Below, piece by piece: positions 46,460-58,167 of a DNA stretch of 60,000 bases. Below the pieces are notes generated by a model. That model saw only the letters and a program-made list of their open reading frames with translations. It was not told the origin of the DNA and searched no databases. The position numbers and the translations under genes were made by a program. Source of the DNA: Symbiodinium natans (Eukaryota > Sar > Dinophyceae > Suessiales > Symbiodiniaceae); NCBI GenBank assembly GCA_905221605.1, contig CAJNDS010000063.1:30001-90000 (forward strand). The letters run 5' to 3'. Position 1 is the stretch's first letter, and every line of letters begins with the position of its first letter.

Positions 46460-48312
46460 TAGCCACCTGCAAGCAGGCGGGCGTTTCGGAAGACTCTCTG
46501 AGACCCTAATTACGCCGGCTTCCAGGTTTCAGTTTTTTGTTTTAGGGTGGTTTTAGGGTTTAGGGTTCAGGGTTTAGGGTTCAGCAGGGGTTATTGACAC
46601 TTCCTTGCGGGAGGATTGGGGGGGAATGAGGGTTTCGGGATAGGGTGCAGTGGTGCACGCAGGACAGTGTTCGCTGGGGCGTCGGAGTTGGTAGGGGTAC
46701 GGTACATGCGCAGAGCTCAAGGCCCAAGCTGGACTGTAAAAGGCCTCAAATGCGTGCCTTCACATGAGGTCACCCCGAATATGCTAGAAGTTTCCTTCGG
46801 GGCTGAGCGGGCGTGAGGGCTTAACATTTGTTTCACGGCGCTGAAGTTGAATGCGAGTCTGACATCGACCGAAAAGCCTTAAACCTTGAACCTCAACTCT
46901 AAAGCCAGGCTATGTCGGACGAAGATCTAGAATCATCATTTTTGGATCAAAACTTCCTGTGACAGGTAGGGGTTCGGAGTCACACGTGCAGGCGAAGGTT
47001 GGCTTAGAATGTCGTACTTTGTTTTGGGGTCTAGCGGTCTAGCGTCTAGGGTTCGGGTTTACTTTGTCACAGTTGGGTACCATTTTGCATTTTTAAGGGT
47101 ACTTAAACCCCATAAGGAATATAACTTTCATTGTTTAATATTATCCCAACCACGAACTAGCTTAGGGTTTGAGAAGCTCGGATGCGGGTCTAGTTGCTGC
47201 TGCGCCCAGGCTGGAGAGGTTCAGGTTTCAGCTAAGCCCTAAACCCTAAACCCCTAACCCTAAGCCCTAAACCCTAAACCCCAAACCCCTAAACCCTAAA
47301 CCCTCAGACCCTGAAGGCTTAAACTCTAAAGGGTTTAAGCAGGCTTTGGGGGAAATTCAAAGTCAAGGGACTCCTGCAAGGAGGGGCCTCCTAGTTGTAA
47401 GTAGAGTTCTAAGAACCCTAAATTGGGTTATAAGGATCCTAGCTTATAAGTTATAAGTCCCTTAATTAAGTAAAGTTACCATAGTAAGCGGGCCCCTCCT
47501 TGTAGGGGCAAAAATGGGGACTATTTCACATATATCTAGGGTTGATATAGGGGAATAAGATTAAGGATCCCTTTATATATATATATATGTGATACAGGGG
47601 AACTAAGATTAAGGATCCCTGTTAGGGGTCCCTCCTTGTATCCCTTAACTGTAATTCGTATGCTGCTTGTAGTTTATAACCTCTATACGCCCTTTTTAGG
47701 CCTTAAACGTTTGTTGCCCTAGAGGCCGATCATAAATGCCCTAGAAGCCCTCTAACGCCTGAAAGTTAATCCGTTGGTTTAGGGTTTAGGGATCAGGGTT
47801 CAGGGTTTGGGGTTTAGGGTTTAGGGTTAGGGTTTCGGGTTTAGGGTTTAGGGTATAGGGAAGTGAAGGTTTGATCCGAGAATGATGCCAGGTGATACCG
47901 AGCCTAAAGATGGCTTCGACGCTGATCCCGGAGGCCGATGATCTCAGACCCTAGTTGTGCCTTAAGCTTAGGCTCTAAACCCAAGCTTCGTAAACCCCGA
48001 AGCCCTAAACCCTAGCCCTAAACCCTAAACCCCAAACCCTAAACCCCAAACCCGAACCCTGAGACGCAAGGTTCTTATGGTAGGCTTAGGCTGCAGCATG
48101 CCTCGGTTCGCGATTTTGTGGCAAGGGCCCTCTAGGGTTTAGGGTTTAGGGTTTAGGGTTTAGGGTTTAGGGTTTAGGGTTTAGGGTTTAGGGTTTAGGG
48201 TTTAGGGTTTAGGGTTTAGGGTTTAGGGTTTAGGGTTTACGTCCGGGATCAAGCCTCCGAGCCCGGAACTCTTCGTCCCCAAACCCTACAAGCTAAACCT
48301 GAACACCCCCAG
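46460..48312. repeat. Heptamer tracts, family I and D elements, no firm gene
   Basis: G-rich at 46545-46580; a family I element at about 47072-47163; CCCTAAA at 47235-47305; family D inverted ends at about 47383 (TGCAAGGAGGGGCC) and 47502 (GGGCCCCTCCTTGTAGG), followed by two AAGATTAAGGATCCCT units; TTTAGGG at 47778-47850 and CCCTAAA at 48000-48050. A perfect TTTAGGG array spans 48133-48238. Weak frames at 46616-46816 and 47009-47242 are unconvincing. Confidence 0.6.
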
Positions 48313-48421
48313 TTTTCGGATGTGCCCCCCTGATACTAGCAGTCCTTAATAGGCATTTCCTAGTACACCCTATCATAATCCCGATTTCGGGCTGTGAGTA
48401 TAAGGGGGAGATGTTCCCAAC
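48313..48421. mobile_element. TIR-like element, family C (diverged)
   Basis: GGATGTGCCCCCCTGATACT at the left and AGTATAAGGGGGAGATGTTC at the right are roughly inverse. The AGTCCTTAATAGG core matches other family C copies. Confidence 0.5.
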
Positions 48422-48647
48422 CCGCAGTCGGAACATAACAACTTGTAGTGGGTTGGTTTAGGGCTTAACTTAGGGCTCTCTAAACGAGCTTCGACGGCTT
48501 CGGGGGCCCTTGTAAGTTTTTGGCTAAAGTGAACTGAAGAGTATATAGGGATCGCTAGAGAGATCCACACCACGAAGTGAACTACGGCTTAAAACCCCAA
48601 ACCCTAAACCCTAAACCCTAAACCCTAAACCCCTGCACACTTGAAAG

Positions 48648-48730
48648 GTCCCTGAGATGGAGGTCGAGTTCGTGAACTGCTGCAGAAGCCTCTGCGTCCA
48701 GCCTGAAATGATGAGGGCTCCATGGTGGAG
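48648..48730 (+). CDS. Exon candidate with telomeric donor
   Basis: After CACTTGAAAG it reads VPEMEVEFVNCCRSLCVQPE and MMRAPWW, ending GGAG|GTTTAGGG. CCCTAAA lies directly upstream and TTTAGGG directly downstream. Confidence 0.5.
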
Positions 48731-49560
48731 GTTTAGGGGTTTAGGGTTTAGGGTTTCGGGTTTAGGGTTTAGGGTTCGGGTTTAGGGTTTAGGGCTTGGG
48801 GATTAAGGATGTAGGGTTTACGGTTTAGGGGTTGTGGCATTCCTAACCTCTCTCGTCCCAAGGTTCGTTTGGGGCTCAGGGGACTCTAGTAGATTTCGGG
48901 TTTAGGGTTTAGGGTTTGGGGTTTAGGGTTTAGGGTTTAGGGTTTAGGGTTTAGGGTTAGGGTTTAGGGTTTAGGGTTTAGGGCATAGGGAACCTTAAGC
49001 CCTGCAGCCTATGTCCGATTAGCAAGTACAAGCCGAGGCTCGCCCAGGCTCGAGTTTTAGGGTTTTGGGTTTTAGGGTTCAGGGTATTTAGGGCTTAGGG
49101 TTTTAGGGTATTTAGGGATTTAGGGTATTTAGGATATTTAGGAAATTTAGGGTATTCAGGGTATGGGTCCGGTCTGCGCGATAGCAATCTCGCACCTAAT
49201 TGACAGGGTGGCTCCACTTCAAGGTTCGTGTGTGTAGGACTTCGGGTTTAGAGGTGCAGGGGTTTCGGGTTTGAGTCGGGACATTCGAAATGGGGTCACT
49301 ATGGCTATCTGGCTTATTGGTGTTGTTCATGATATTGGCCTTGTCTGAGTTTCAGTAATATGGGTTTGTGAGGGTTGTGAGGGGTTTTTGGGTTATGAGG
49401 GTTTCTGGGTCATTCGGGGCATTGGGGGCATGAGTGTTAGTAAGTTTCGGTTTTTATGGAGAATACTGGTAGGGATCGGGATGGTTCGGCTTGTGGACAT
49501 GTTGGACACTTCGTATAGTTTGCACGTTTCATGTCGCCGAACCACAACGCAGCATCAATG
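48731..49560. repeat. TTTAGGG arrays and G-rich DNA
   Basis: Arrays at 48734-48835 and 48897-48990. TATTTAGG units at 49080-49165. G-rich unique DNA to 49560. No gene. Confidence 0.65.
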
Positions 49561-49741
49561 ATCCCGGGTGTTTAGGGTTTAGGGGTTAGGGGTACCACTT
49601 TCTGCAAGGCTGCCAGCGTTCGCACGAAAGGACAGTTCGCGCACGTTTCCCGCAGATGATGGCGGGATGGGATTTTACCATAGGTCCCAGCACATACAAG
49701 AGGTTTTTCATGTGTCATCGGGCACGTGCAGAAGTAATTCA

Positions 49742-49941
49742 ACGAGGACAAATCGCCTTGCTGAAGGCCACATTGGAGCATGGGAGTTGGCTGTCTGACT
49801 CACGACGACATGTCTCGTTTCCGGCCATATCAATATTTTTCACGAGGACAGCTCGTCTTGCTGAAGGCCACATCAGAAGATGGCAGTTGACTGTCTGACT
49901 CACGACGACATGTGTCGTTTCCGGCCATATGATATTCTTCG
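49742..49941. repeat. 100-bp tandem duplication
   Basis: ACGAGGACAAATCGCCTTGC and ACGAGGACAGCTCGTCTTGC begin two copies exactly 100 bp apart, which share CTGTCTGACTCACGACGACA and TTCCGGCCATAT. The frame over them does not match a known protein. Confidence 0.85.
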
Positions 49942-50009
49942 TCCCCTCGCTGGGCTTGAGGGCTTCGGACTTTTCAGACCTTGCTGCCTAGAGTTACTTA
50001 GAAGCTAAT

Positions 50010-50130
50010 TTGACTTAGTAAGTCTACTTAGTATCCCCTAGAACACTGATTATACATTCCCATATCCCACCTTTCTAACCCTAAACCCTAAGCCCTGCTT
50101 AGCAAGTCAAACTCCCACTGAGTCAATGGG
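50010..50130. mobile_element. TIR element, family G, containing heptamers
   Basis: TTGACTTAGTAAGTCTACTT at the left and GCTTAGCAAGTCAA at the right are inverse. CCCTAAACCCTAAGCCC lies within the right arm. Confidence 0.55.
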
Positions 50131-50221
50131 CTTCTGAGTACCGAACAACAAGGACAGTCATGGCAAGCAGACCCTAAACCCTAAACCCTAAACCCTAAAG
50201 CCTAAACCCTGAGGCGATCAG

Positions 50222-50262
50222 ATCCTGAACAACCTGCCAGCGACCATGGAGTCCCGGCCCAG
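50222..50262 (+). CDS. Tiny exon candidate, possible GC donor
   Basis: It lies between GCGATCAG and GCCTGC and reads ILNNLPATMESRP. GC donors are known in dinoflagellates. CCCTAAA is upstream. Confidence 0.3.
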
Positions 50263-51026
50263 GCCTGCAACTGCACTTTAGGGCAATTGTGGGGAGGGCG
50301 GGGGGCAGTTGTGGTTACCCTAAACCCTAAACCCTAAACCCTAAACCCTAAACCCTAAACCCTAAACCCTAAACCCTAAACCCTAAACCCTAACCCCTAA
50401 ACCCTAAACCCTAAACCGTCATTGTTTGGGTTTAGGTTTTTGGGTTCTGGGGGTGCTCTTGGGGTTCATGGGTCAGGTTGAGTTTAAGATATTGGGTTTA
50501 GGGCTTCGGCTTCCTGGGTGGAAGAGTCTTGAAGGTTTAGCGTTTAGGGTTTACGGTTTAGGGTTTAGGGTTTAGGGTTAGGGTTTAGGGGTGAAGCGTG
50601 TCTCTTGCTGACTTTGTGATTGGTGCTCTGGGGTTTACGGGCCATCCTAGGCAGGCCAACCTCTAGTTTAAGCCCTAGACCCTAAACCCTAAACCCTAAA
50701 CCCTTTAGGCCCTAAACCCTAAACCCTAAACCCTAAACCCTAAACCCTAAACCCTAAACCCTAAACCCTCGTTTCAGTATACTATTTAAACCGTATAGTA
50801 ATGCCAAGAAGTCGGTGCATTCCTTCTTCGAAGGGGTATAGATGCTACTCAAGTAAAGCCCGCACACCTAAAACTTAGCCCGACACCCCGAAACTCCCAA
50901 CTCGAAACCGAAGGTTTAGGATTTAATGTTTAGGGTTTAGGGTTTATGCCCTAGGCCCTAAACCCTAAGCCCTAAACCCTAAACCCTAAACCTGAAGCCC
51001 TAGACCCTAAACCCCGCGCGCGCGAG
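50263..51026. repeat. CCCTAAA and TTTAGGG arrays
   Basis: CCCTAAA at 50315-50418 and 50670-50770, TTTAGGG at 50540-50592, CCCTAAA at 50955-51015. No gene is seen between. Confidence 0.8.
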
Positions 51027-51091
51027 GGATGTGGCCGTGGTTGAGGACTGGTGCTCACGCTTGGATGCCCTTCGCTCCACCGTCGGCAAAG
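51027..51091 (+). CDS. Exon candidate, helical, possible GC donor
   Basis: After CGCGCGAG it reads DVAVVEDWCSRLDALRSTVG then K before GCCGCC. CCCTAAACCCC is upstream and TTAGGG downstream. Confidence 0.45.
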
Positions 51092-52015
51092 GCCGCCGCT
51101 GACCTAAGCCTTAGGGTTCAGGGTTTATATAGGGTTTAGAGTTTCGGGTTTAGACCCATTGTACCCTGACCCCGAACTTATCAGGCTCTTGGTCAGGGAC
51201 CCCGAACTCTAAGCCTTAAACTCCAAAGCATCGGAAACCACCAAGACCGAGGTTTAGACCAAGGGTTGAGGCTTCACTGGTTTGTGGGTTTAGGGGTTTA
51301 GGTCTTGGGTTTAGAGGTTTAGGGGTTTAGGGTCCGGGCTCAACATCCTCGACTTAGCCTAAACCTTCCTCTACCCCCAACAAACCACACACTCGCATAA
51401 AGAAAACAAATACAAGTATTGAAGGTGGTCTTGGGTATTTGGGGAGTTCAGGGCATGTGAGAATCGCTTCTCGTGGGGAGTCGGGGGTTAGGGTGATAGT
51501 TTAGTTTAAGGGTAGCCGGGGGAGGAGGAAGGTTTGCCGCCGAAACCTCTGACTCTAAGCCCCTCATGATTTGGGGGTTTACGGTTTACGTACCTTAACC
51601 CCTCATGCCAAACAACCTGAGCTTGTCAAAATACCCTACACCCTAAAGGCCCTAAACCCGGTACCCTGTACCCTGTACCCGTAAGCCCGAAAACATTGCG
51701 AGGGCCCTGCGACCCTGCTCTCCCGCAACCCTCAATCTTCCACTCAAATATCCCCTAACCCTCATCCAAAAAACCAAAACCCTCAACCCTTGTAAGCTAA
51801 AGCGAGGGGTAGCCTAAAGCCTAACCCTAAACCCTAAACGCTGAGCCCTGGACGAGAAGCCCGAAGCCCTAAACCCCGAACCCTACACTTTGAGCCCTAA
51901 GCCCTAAACCCTAAACCCTAAACCCTAAACCCTAAACCCCAAACCCTAAACCCTAAACCCTAAACCCTAAACCCTAAACCCCAAACCCCAAACCCTAAAC
52001 CCTAAACCCTCGCAG
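51092..52015. repeat. G-rich then C-rich heptamer tracts
   Basis: TTTAGGG-like at 51108-51150 and 51285-51335, unique DNA, then C-rich DNA from about 51780 to 52010 with a CCCTAAA array at 51900-52010. Confidence 0.7.
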
Positions 52016-52069
52016 GAAAAGCCTGGGAGCCCCTGGTCCCGAGGGTGAAGGAGGCTGGCGATGAGGGAG
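52016..52069 (+). CDS. Exon candidate, 54 nt
   Basis: After CCTCGCAG it reads KAWEPLVPRVKEAGDEG before GTGTTTAGGG. Its end phase (one base over) matches the start of the next candidate at 52611 (two bases), so the two can be joined. Confidence 0.4.
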
Positions 52070-52260
52070 GTGTTTAGGGTTTGAGGTTTAGGGTTTGGGG
52101 TTTAGGGTTTAGGGTTTGGGGTTTGGGGTTTAGGGTTTAGGGTTTGGGGTTTGGGGTTTAGGGTTTGGGGTTTGGGGTTTAGGGTTTGGGGTTTAGGGTT
52201 TAGGGTTTAGGGTTTGGGGTTTAGGGTTTAGGGTTTGGGGTTTAGGGTTTGGGCCTTGGT
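52070..52260 (+). repeat. Mixed TTTAGGG/TTTGGGG array
   Basis: About 25 heptamers alternate irregularly between TTTAGGG and TTTGGGG. Confidence 0.9.
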
Positions 52261-52610
52261 GGTTCAGGGGTTCGACCTCGTAGCCGAGTAGGTATATAAC
52301 CTCTTTTTGGGTTTAGGGTTTAGGGTTTAGGAGAATCTCTACGTACTCAACGCTTATTCTGACACCCACTCGGAGATTGGAAAAGTGAACCCACGATTTT
52401 CAGGAGTTTTGGGTAGCCTCCCTCGAAATCCTAAACCCTTAACCCTGATGCCTGACCCTTATGCCATCTACAAGTCTTATTCTTTCGGTTAGAACTCCGT
52501 TAACTAAAGTTAGTAGAGTAAGGGGGCCCCTCAACCACACACCCTGAACCCTAAAATCTAATCCCTAAACCCTAAATCCTAAACCCTAAACCCTAAACCC
52601 CTTTCCCAAG

Positions 52611-52690
52611 AAGCCTCTGCGTTCTCCGCCCCTCAGCTCCGTCGCGACGTGGCCTCGGGCCTGGCGGCTTCGAAGCTTGAGGAGCTCGAG
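52611..52690 (+). CDS. Exon candidate, coiled-coil-like
   Basis: After CCTTTCCCAAG it reads ASAFSAPQLRRDVASGLAAS then KLEELE before GCCTAG (GC donor) or a later GT. CCCTAAA lies upstream and TTTAGGG downstream. Confidence 0.45.
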
Positions 52691-52714
52691 GCCTAGGAGG
52701 GTTTTGGGTTTGTA

Positions 52715-52895
<181 letters not shown>

Positions 52896-53880
52896 CAGGG
52901 TTTAGGGGTTGTGTTTGGCAACTTGGGGTTTATGGGGTTTATAGGGTTTTGGGTCTAAGGGGTTTAGGTCTTGGGTTTAGAGGGGGGGGGTGTAGGGTTT
53001 AGGGAGTTTTTGGGCGATGAGATTGTTCAGGCAGAGTTTGTGGCTTAGGGTCTGGGGCATAGAGGTTGGGGTTTGGGGTTTAGATAGGGCCAGTTTAGGG
53101 CTTCGGTAGAAGGTAGGGCGTGGTAGGGGCCTAGAGTGGGTCGATGTGAGGTTTTTCTCGGGAGTTTTTGGGGCTTCATGCTTTCCATGCTCATATTCTT
53201 GAATGTGTAAATGGTGTATCTGAATCATTGCAGGCCATCTTGAGCCTCGGAGGGGAGTCCCTTAACGGTAGCCTCAACTCTGTCTCAATCCTGAAGCCCG
53301 AAAGCCTATTATAGGGTTCTCAAGGGAGGGGGGTTCAGGGGGGTTGGTACCTAGGAACCTTAGGGAAGCTTAGGGAGCCCTAGCAGCTAGTAGGGAGTAT
53401 TAGGGAAGCTTGGGATACAGACCCTAAAACCCATGGGTCTCATTGGGCTTGGGGGTTTTGGAGTCTTTCCTTGGTCCCTAAACCCTACACCCTTAACCCC
53501 AAAGGTGTTGGTCTACCCTTGACCCAAAATACCCTGGGGACGTGACTTTTTCCAGTGGTTTGGGGTTTAGGGTTTAGGTGCCCTCCATGAATTAGAGCTG
53601 ACTTCTGAATTAGGGTTTTGGGATTAGGGTTCAATTCGGGTTTAGGGTTGACTTCGGGTCTAATTATCGGGTTTAGGGGTTTAGGCATCATGGGCTCCGG
53701 GCTTAAGGGCTTAGGGGTCGAAACCTTAAACCCAAGACCCTGAGCCCTAAAGCCCGAGCCCCAATCCCTAATCCCCAAACCCTAAACCCTAAGCCCTAAA
53801 CCCTAAACCCTAAACCCTAAACCCTGAACCCTAAACCCTAAACCCTAAACCCTAAACCCTAAACCCTAAACCCAGTCTAG
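52896..53880. repeat. G-rich DNA then CCCTAAA array
   Basis: Degenerate G-rich DNA to about 53100, unique DNA to 53760 with weak frames on the - strand, then CCCTAAA at 53771-53873. Confidence 0.65.
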
Positions 53881-53945
53881 GGTTCATCAGGCGCCCGAAG
53901 CCCCGAAGCTGGAACGCCGTAATGCCTCACTGAGACCATCCGCAG
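53881..53945 (+). CDS. Exon candidate with canonical sites
   Basis: It lies between CCCAGTCTAG and GTCACG and reads VHQAPEAPKLERRNASLRPS. CCCTAAA array upstream. Its end phase fits the start of the candidate at 56250. Confidence 0.45.
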
Positions 53946-54013
53946 GTCACGACCGGCGGCGACATGTCCCGGTCTCGGCATGGGGTTCAGGGTATGGGGA
54001 TTTAATTGTTTAG

Positions 54014-54127
54014 GGTTAGGGTTTAGGGTTTAGGGTTTAGGGTTTAGGGTTTAGGGTTTAGGGTTTAGGGTTTAGGGTTTAGGGTTTAGGGTTTAGGGTT
54101 TAGGGTTTAGGGTTTAGGGTTTAGGGT
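54014..54127 (+). repeat. TTTAGGG array, about 16 units
   Basis: Perfect heptamers apart from one hexamer at the left. Confidence 0.95.
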
Positions 54128-56001
54128 TGCGCGTGATGCTTTAAGAGAAGCCCTACAATGTATAGGCCCTAAGCAGGTTGCCCTGCTTCCGGTTAGGCCT
54201 CCTTAGAACCGTTGGAATCTAGGGCTGTTGGTAACGAGAGTATCGCAGTTGAACGGGTGTCCTCAGCTTCTGCAAGTCGGGGTCTCAGCCCCAAAACCCT
54301 AAACCCGAAGCCCGAGGTGGGCCGTGCTGACAGCAGGCTCCTATGAAAGCAGCTCTGCTAGCCGTGCTGTCCCCTTAAACCCTAAACCACCTAAACCCTC
54401 AGCCCTACCTACCTTGCCCCAAATTCCTGTTGAGATACCTTGAAGACGTACGCTTCGGCTTAGGCCCTTACCAGGTGCCGGGCTTTTTTCGGATATCTGT
54501 AACACACTCCCTTACGGTACGCTTAGGCCTGACTTAGGGGCATTGTCTTTTGCGTATTTGTTTTTACTGTTGTTTTTTGGGGGGGTGGGGGCGGGGTCCC
54601 GGCAAACTCTTCACTCTTAACCACCCTATACCTTAAACCCTAGACCCTAAACCCTAAACCCCAAACCCTAAAGCCTAAAGCCTAAAGCCTAAATCCCAAA
54701 CCCCCAAACCCTAAGCCCTAAACCCTGACCTATACCTACCTCCCCCAAGCACCCTGATGCCGAGGAACATCGCGCAGGCCTTAGGCCTTATCAGCGATTT
54801 CACAGCCCTGCCGGGAAGCCTGGTTAGGGTTCAATATTCAGGGTTCAGGGTTCAGGGTTCAGGGTTTAGGGTTTAAGTCTGTGGTTTAAGGTCTCGGGGA
54901 GCCAGGGTTTGTTTTTGAGCTTAGGGTCTAAGTTCCCGTTTATAAGTCTGAGGGCCTAACCTCCTTTAGGGTTCTGATGTATGCACCCTTCATTTGCATA
55001 GGGTATATAGTATATGAGCAAGCGCCCAAACCCCCGGCCATTCAATTAAGTAAGGGTGTGGGCACGAATGCCCATAAAACCCTGTAAAACGATGGGAACA
55101 CTTATGAAAAGCGACACCCCTCATGTTGCGTCCATTAGCACCTCGAGCCGGTTTTGGCAGTCGCTCACATAAGGGGTACCCGTTGGCCATGCAACTACCC
55201 TTAGATTCAGTGGTTTCGATGTTTGGCCTCAGGGTTTCTTAAGGAACCATGTGCCTTCATAGTGCGTTCCCCTAAATTTAGGGTTTAAGGATTTAGGGTT
55301 TAGGGTTTAGGGTTTAGGGTTTAGGGTTTAGGGTTTAGGGTTTCCTAAACTCTAAACCAAATTTTTTTTAAACCCCTGCGGACGTGTTTATCTACATGGA
55401 CTCCCGGGTCCTAAGCCCAAAGCCCAATATCTAAACCCTTATGCGCATAGACCTTTAGGGCATAGGGTTTAGGGTTTAGGGTTTAGGGTTTAGGGTTTAG
55501 GGAGCCCTTTTGACTTAGTAAGCAGGGTCAGTAAGGTGGGTTATGGGGAGTATAATCTTCGCTCTTACATCTCTTACATATGCTTGGGGATTTTAAGCCC
55601 TGTGGTTTTGGGTCTTTGCAACTGCGTAGTGACTGAGACAGGATCGACCATTAGGGTTTACTGAGACCACATTGTCGCGCTCAGGATAGCCTCCAAGAGT
55701 CCTAAATGTCAAGCTCTACATGTAGGGGCCCCTTTACCCTACGATTTTTAGGAGACTTATGACCCACTTTAGGGCCCGTAGAACCCTACTTATATCTTGG
55801 GGGCCCCTACTTGTAACCCCTTAGTCACGAAGGTGTGGCGACCCCGACGGAGACCAGAAGGAAAAGCTGAAAGGCCTTTGCTTCTTTCAAGATGCCGGAA
55901 GACATCTAGGAGGTTCTTCTAAGTGGGCCTCCTTACACACCCTACCAAGGGTCCATGTTCCTAAACAGGATTTGCGTGATTCGTAAAGCAGGAATGACTT
56001 A
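54128..56001. repeat. Heptamer tracts and MITEs, no firm gene
   Basis: C-rich at 54620-54730; G-rich at 54825-54870; TTTAGGG at 55275-55342 and 55457-55502; a reverse family G fragment at 55512-55570; a family D element at about 55717-55817 (left TGTAGGGGCCCC, right GGGGGCCCCTACTTGTAAC). A segment at 54755-54825 reads MPRNIAQALGLISDFTALPG and may be an exon. Confidence 0.55.
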
Positions 56002-56103
56002 CCTTGGGGACCAAATGAATGGTAAACTTGGGGTCATATACCGTGTACTATAATTCCTATTAAGGTATGTATGAACCCTTTTCGGGTTCACTTCTTTCCT
56101 AGG
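56002..56103 (+). mobile_element. TIR element, family A, 102 bp
   Basis: CCTTGGGGACCAAATGAATG at the left and GGGTTCACTTCTTTCCTAGG at the right. It has a single GGGGTCATATACCGTGTACT core module. Confidence 0.7.
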
Positions 56104-56249
56104 TAGGAGCCCAAGTATGTACGAGGTTCAGAAGATACCGCAGTGAGGACCCTTCCCCCATCTGCGTCTCCACTTCTACGAGGGTTTAGGGTTTAGGGGT
56201 GATCATAGGGTTTGCAGGGTTTAGGGCTTAGGGTTTAGGGTTTTTACAG

Positions 56250-56369
56250 GGGTTTGGGCACGCTTTTGTACACGAAGATGAGCTGTGTGATGCCCATGGT
56301 GGGCCAGGATTTGTTCGACTCATGCAGCGGAGAAGTGGAGCTTGTGAATGCCTGCGTAGACCGGATATG
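56250..56369 (+). CDS. Exon candidate, 120 nt
   Basis: After TTTTTACAG it reads GLGTLLYTKMSCVMPMVGQD then LFDSCSGEVELVNACVDRI before GTTTTGG. TTTAGGG occurs just upstream here as well as downstream. Family unknown. Confidence 0.5.
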
Positions 56370-56470
56370 GTTTTGGGTATTTAGGGTTTAGGGGTATTTA
56401 GGATTTAGGGTTTAGGGTATTTAGGGTTTAGGGTATTTAGGATTTAGGGTTTAGGGTAGTTAGGGTTTAG

Positions 56471-56536
56471 GGTTGACATCAACTTCGAGGATCGGAACGT
56501 CGTGGCGGAGAACCACCCGATTCGATCAGACGATTA
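56471..56536 (+). CDS. Possible terminal exon
   Basis: Directly after a TTTAG in the array it reads VDINFEDRNVVAENHPIRSD and ends D-stop at 56534-56536. It could be a last exon or an accidental frame. Confidence 0.3.
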
Positions 56537-56802
56537 GCGGGGCGCGCAACGAGCGCCGGGTCATCGGTGGACAGTTAGGAGAGAGACCCATGGCTCGATC
56601 ATAGAGTGGAGCTCGCAGCCTTACCGTTCCCGCTCAAGACCCTGAACGCCAAACAAGAAAACCCTAAACCCTAAACCCTAAGCCCTAAGCCCTAAGCCCT
56701 AAACCCCAATTCCCGTGCCCCAAGCCCTGCAGTCTAAGCTCAGAGATGAAGACACGGAGTCTTAACATAATTATTTGTAGGGTTCCCATAGCAGCACCAT
56801 GC

Positions 56803-56862
56803 TTAGGGTTTAGGGTTTAGGGTTTAGGGTTTAGGGTTTAGGGTTTAGGGTTTAGGGTTTAG
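56803..56862 (+). repeat. TTTAGGG array ending as a splice acceptor
   Basis: About eight perfect heptamers. The last TTTAG abuts the exon candidate at 56863. Confidence 0.9.
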
Positions 56863-56916
56863 GATGCGCTGGAGAGCTCGCTAGAAGATCTGGTGCGCCA
56901 AAAGAACCGAACTACA
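56863..56916 (+). CDS. Exon candidate, 54 nt, phase 0, telomeric acceptor
   Basis: The acceptor is the TTTAG of the array. The donor is GTTGGG. Exactly 18 codons: DALESSLEDLVRQKNRTT, charged and helical. Confidence 0.5.
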
Positions 56917-57369
56917 GTTGGGCTCGGACCCAAAAAGACCCCCAAAGCCCCCTATAAATCCTATGGCCCTATAAGCCCTAATTATACCAGTAAAAGCCTA
57001 GAAAGCTGTTAATCAACCTTAGAACCCTACAAACCCTAAGCCTGTGTATTAACCTGAAAGCCCAACCAAACCGATACACCCTCTAAACCCGCTAGGTTTC
57101 GGGTTGCGCATGCCAAGGCCAGTACCTCCCTAAGCCTGCAAACCCGCGGCCCGTGTGTTCTTGGCTTATGGCTTGAAAAGGTCGGTCTCTCGTTCAGGGT
57201 CTAGGGACCAGGGTTTAGGGTTTAGGGTCTACGGTCTGGGTGTAGGGTTTAGGGTATCGAGTTTTAGGCTTTAGGGTTTGGGCCTTTGGGCCCATGTTTT
57301 TTTGGGCGCATGGCTATAACTTAAAGCTTAAAGTCAAGATCCCTCAAACCCGGAATCCGCAATCCCCAG

Positions 57370-57431
57370 CCGCTGCGAGGCTGCATGCAGAAGCTGTCGG
57401 ATGCTATCCAAAGCTCCTTCGATCAGGCCAG
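57370..57431 (+). CDS. Exon candidate with telomeric donor
   Basis: After AATCCCCAG it reads PLRGCMQKLSDAIQSSFDQA, ending AG|GTTTAGGG, the first unit of a TTTAGGG array. A GC donor five bases earlier would make it exactly 19 codons in phase 0. Confidence 0.5.
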
Positions 57432-58167
57432 GTTTAGGGTTTAGGGTTTAGGGTTTAGGGCCAGCTCCCTGAAAGTTTTGGAGTGTGGGGTTTCAGGGTG
57501 CAGGGTTTAGGGCTTTAGCTAAATTAAATTCAAATTAGGGTTTAGGGTTGAGGGTTTTCTGGGTAAGGATTTAGGGGCGCTCGGCAAACTCTAAACTCAT
57601 ATATAAGTTTAGGCTTTTCGCTTTGGGCTGCCTGAGGCTCCAATACCCCCCAAGTAAGGCATACTTACCTAGGGGACGAAATGATCCCTAAAAGGTTTAT
57701 TTGTTCATAGACCTTAGCAGGAATCATACTAGTATAGCATATGTGGCCCCCAATTTGAGGGCTCGTTGCACGCCGTGCACGCGCAGCCTGCAGCGTCCAG
57801 CAGGTTCGCATCGGGGGCTTGCAGGGTTTGGGGTTTAGGGCTAGGGTTTAGGGTTTAGGGTTTAGGGTTTAGGGTTTAGGATTTAGGATTTAGGGTTTAG
57901 TACGCATTGGCGGCCTGCAGGGTTTAGTGTTTAGGGTTCAGGGTGTAGGGTTTAGGGACATTGCGCTGGGTCCTGACGACGGGGCTACCCTAAACCCTGG
58001 GTCCTAGAGGCCGCAGACCTAAACACTATTTCATGGCAGCACTCCCGAAACCTTCTCAACCCTAAACCCTGAACTCTAAACCTCCTAAACCTTAAACCCT
58101 GAACCCTGATGCCGAACAGCCCTAAACCCTAAACCCTAAATCGTAAACCCTAACCCACCATCCCTAG
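57432..58167. repeat. TTTAGGG tracts, a family A element, then CCCTAAA
   Basis: G-rich at 57432-57460 and 57480-57560, family A at 57669-57770, G-rich at 57825-57955, C-rich at 58055-58155. The order is 5' G-rich and 3' C-rich between two exon candidates. Confidence 0.7.
57669..57770 (-). mobile_element. TIR element, family A, reverse orientation
   Basis: CCTAGGGGACGAAATGATCC matches the right end of other copies. The inverse core (AGCAGGAATCATACTAGTAT) and a CCCCCAATTTGAGG end follow. The outer tip of the other end is lost. Confidence 0.6.
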
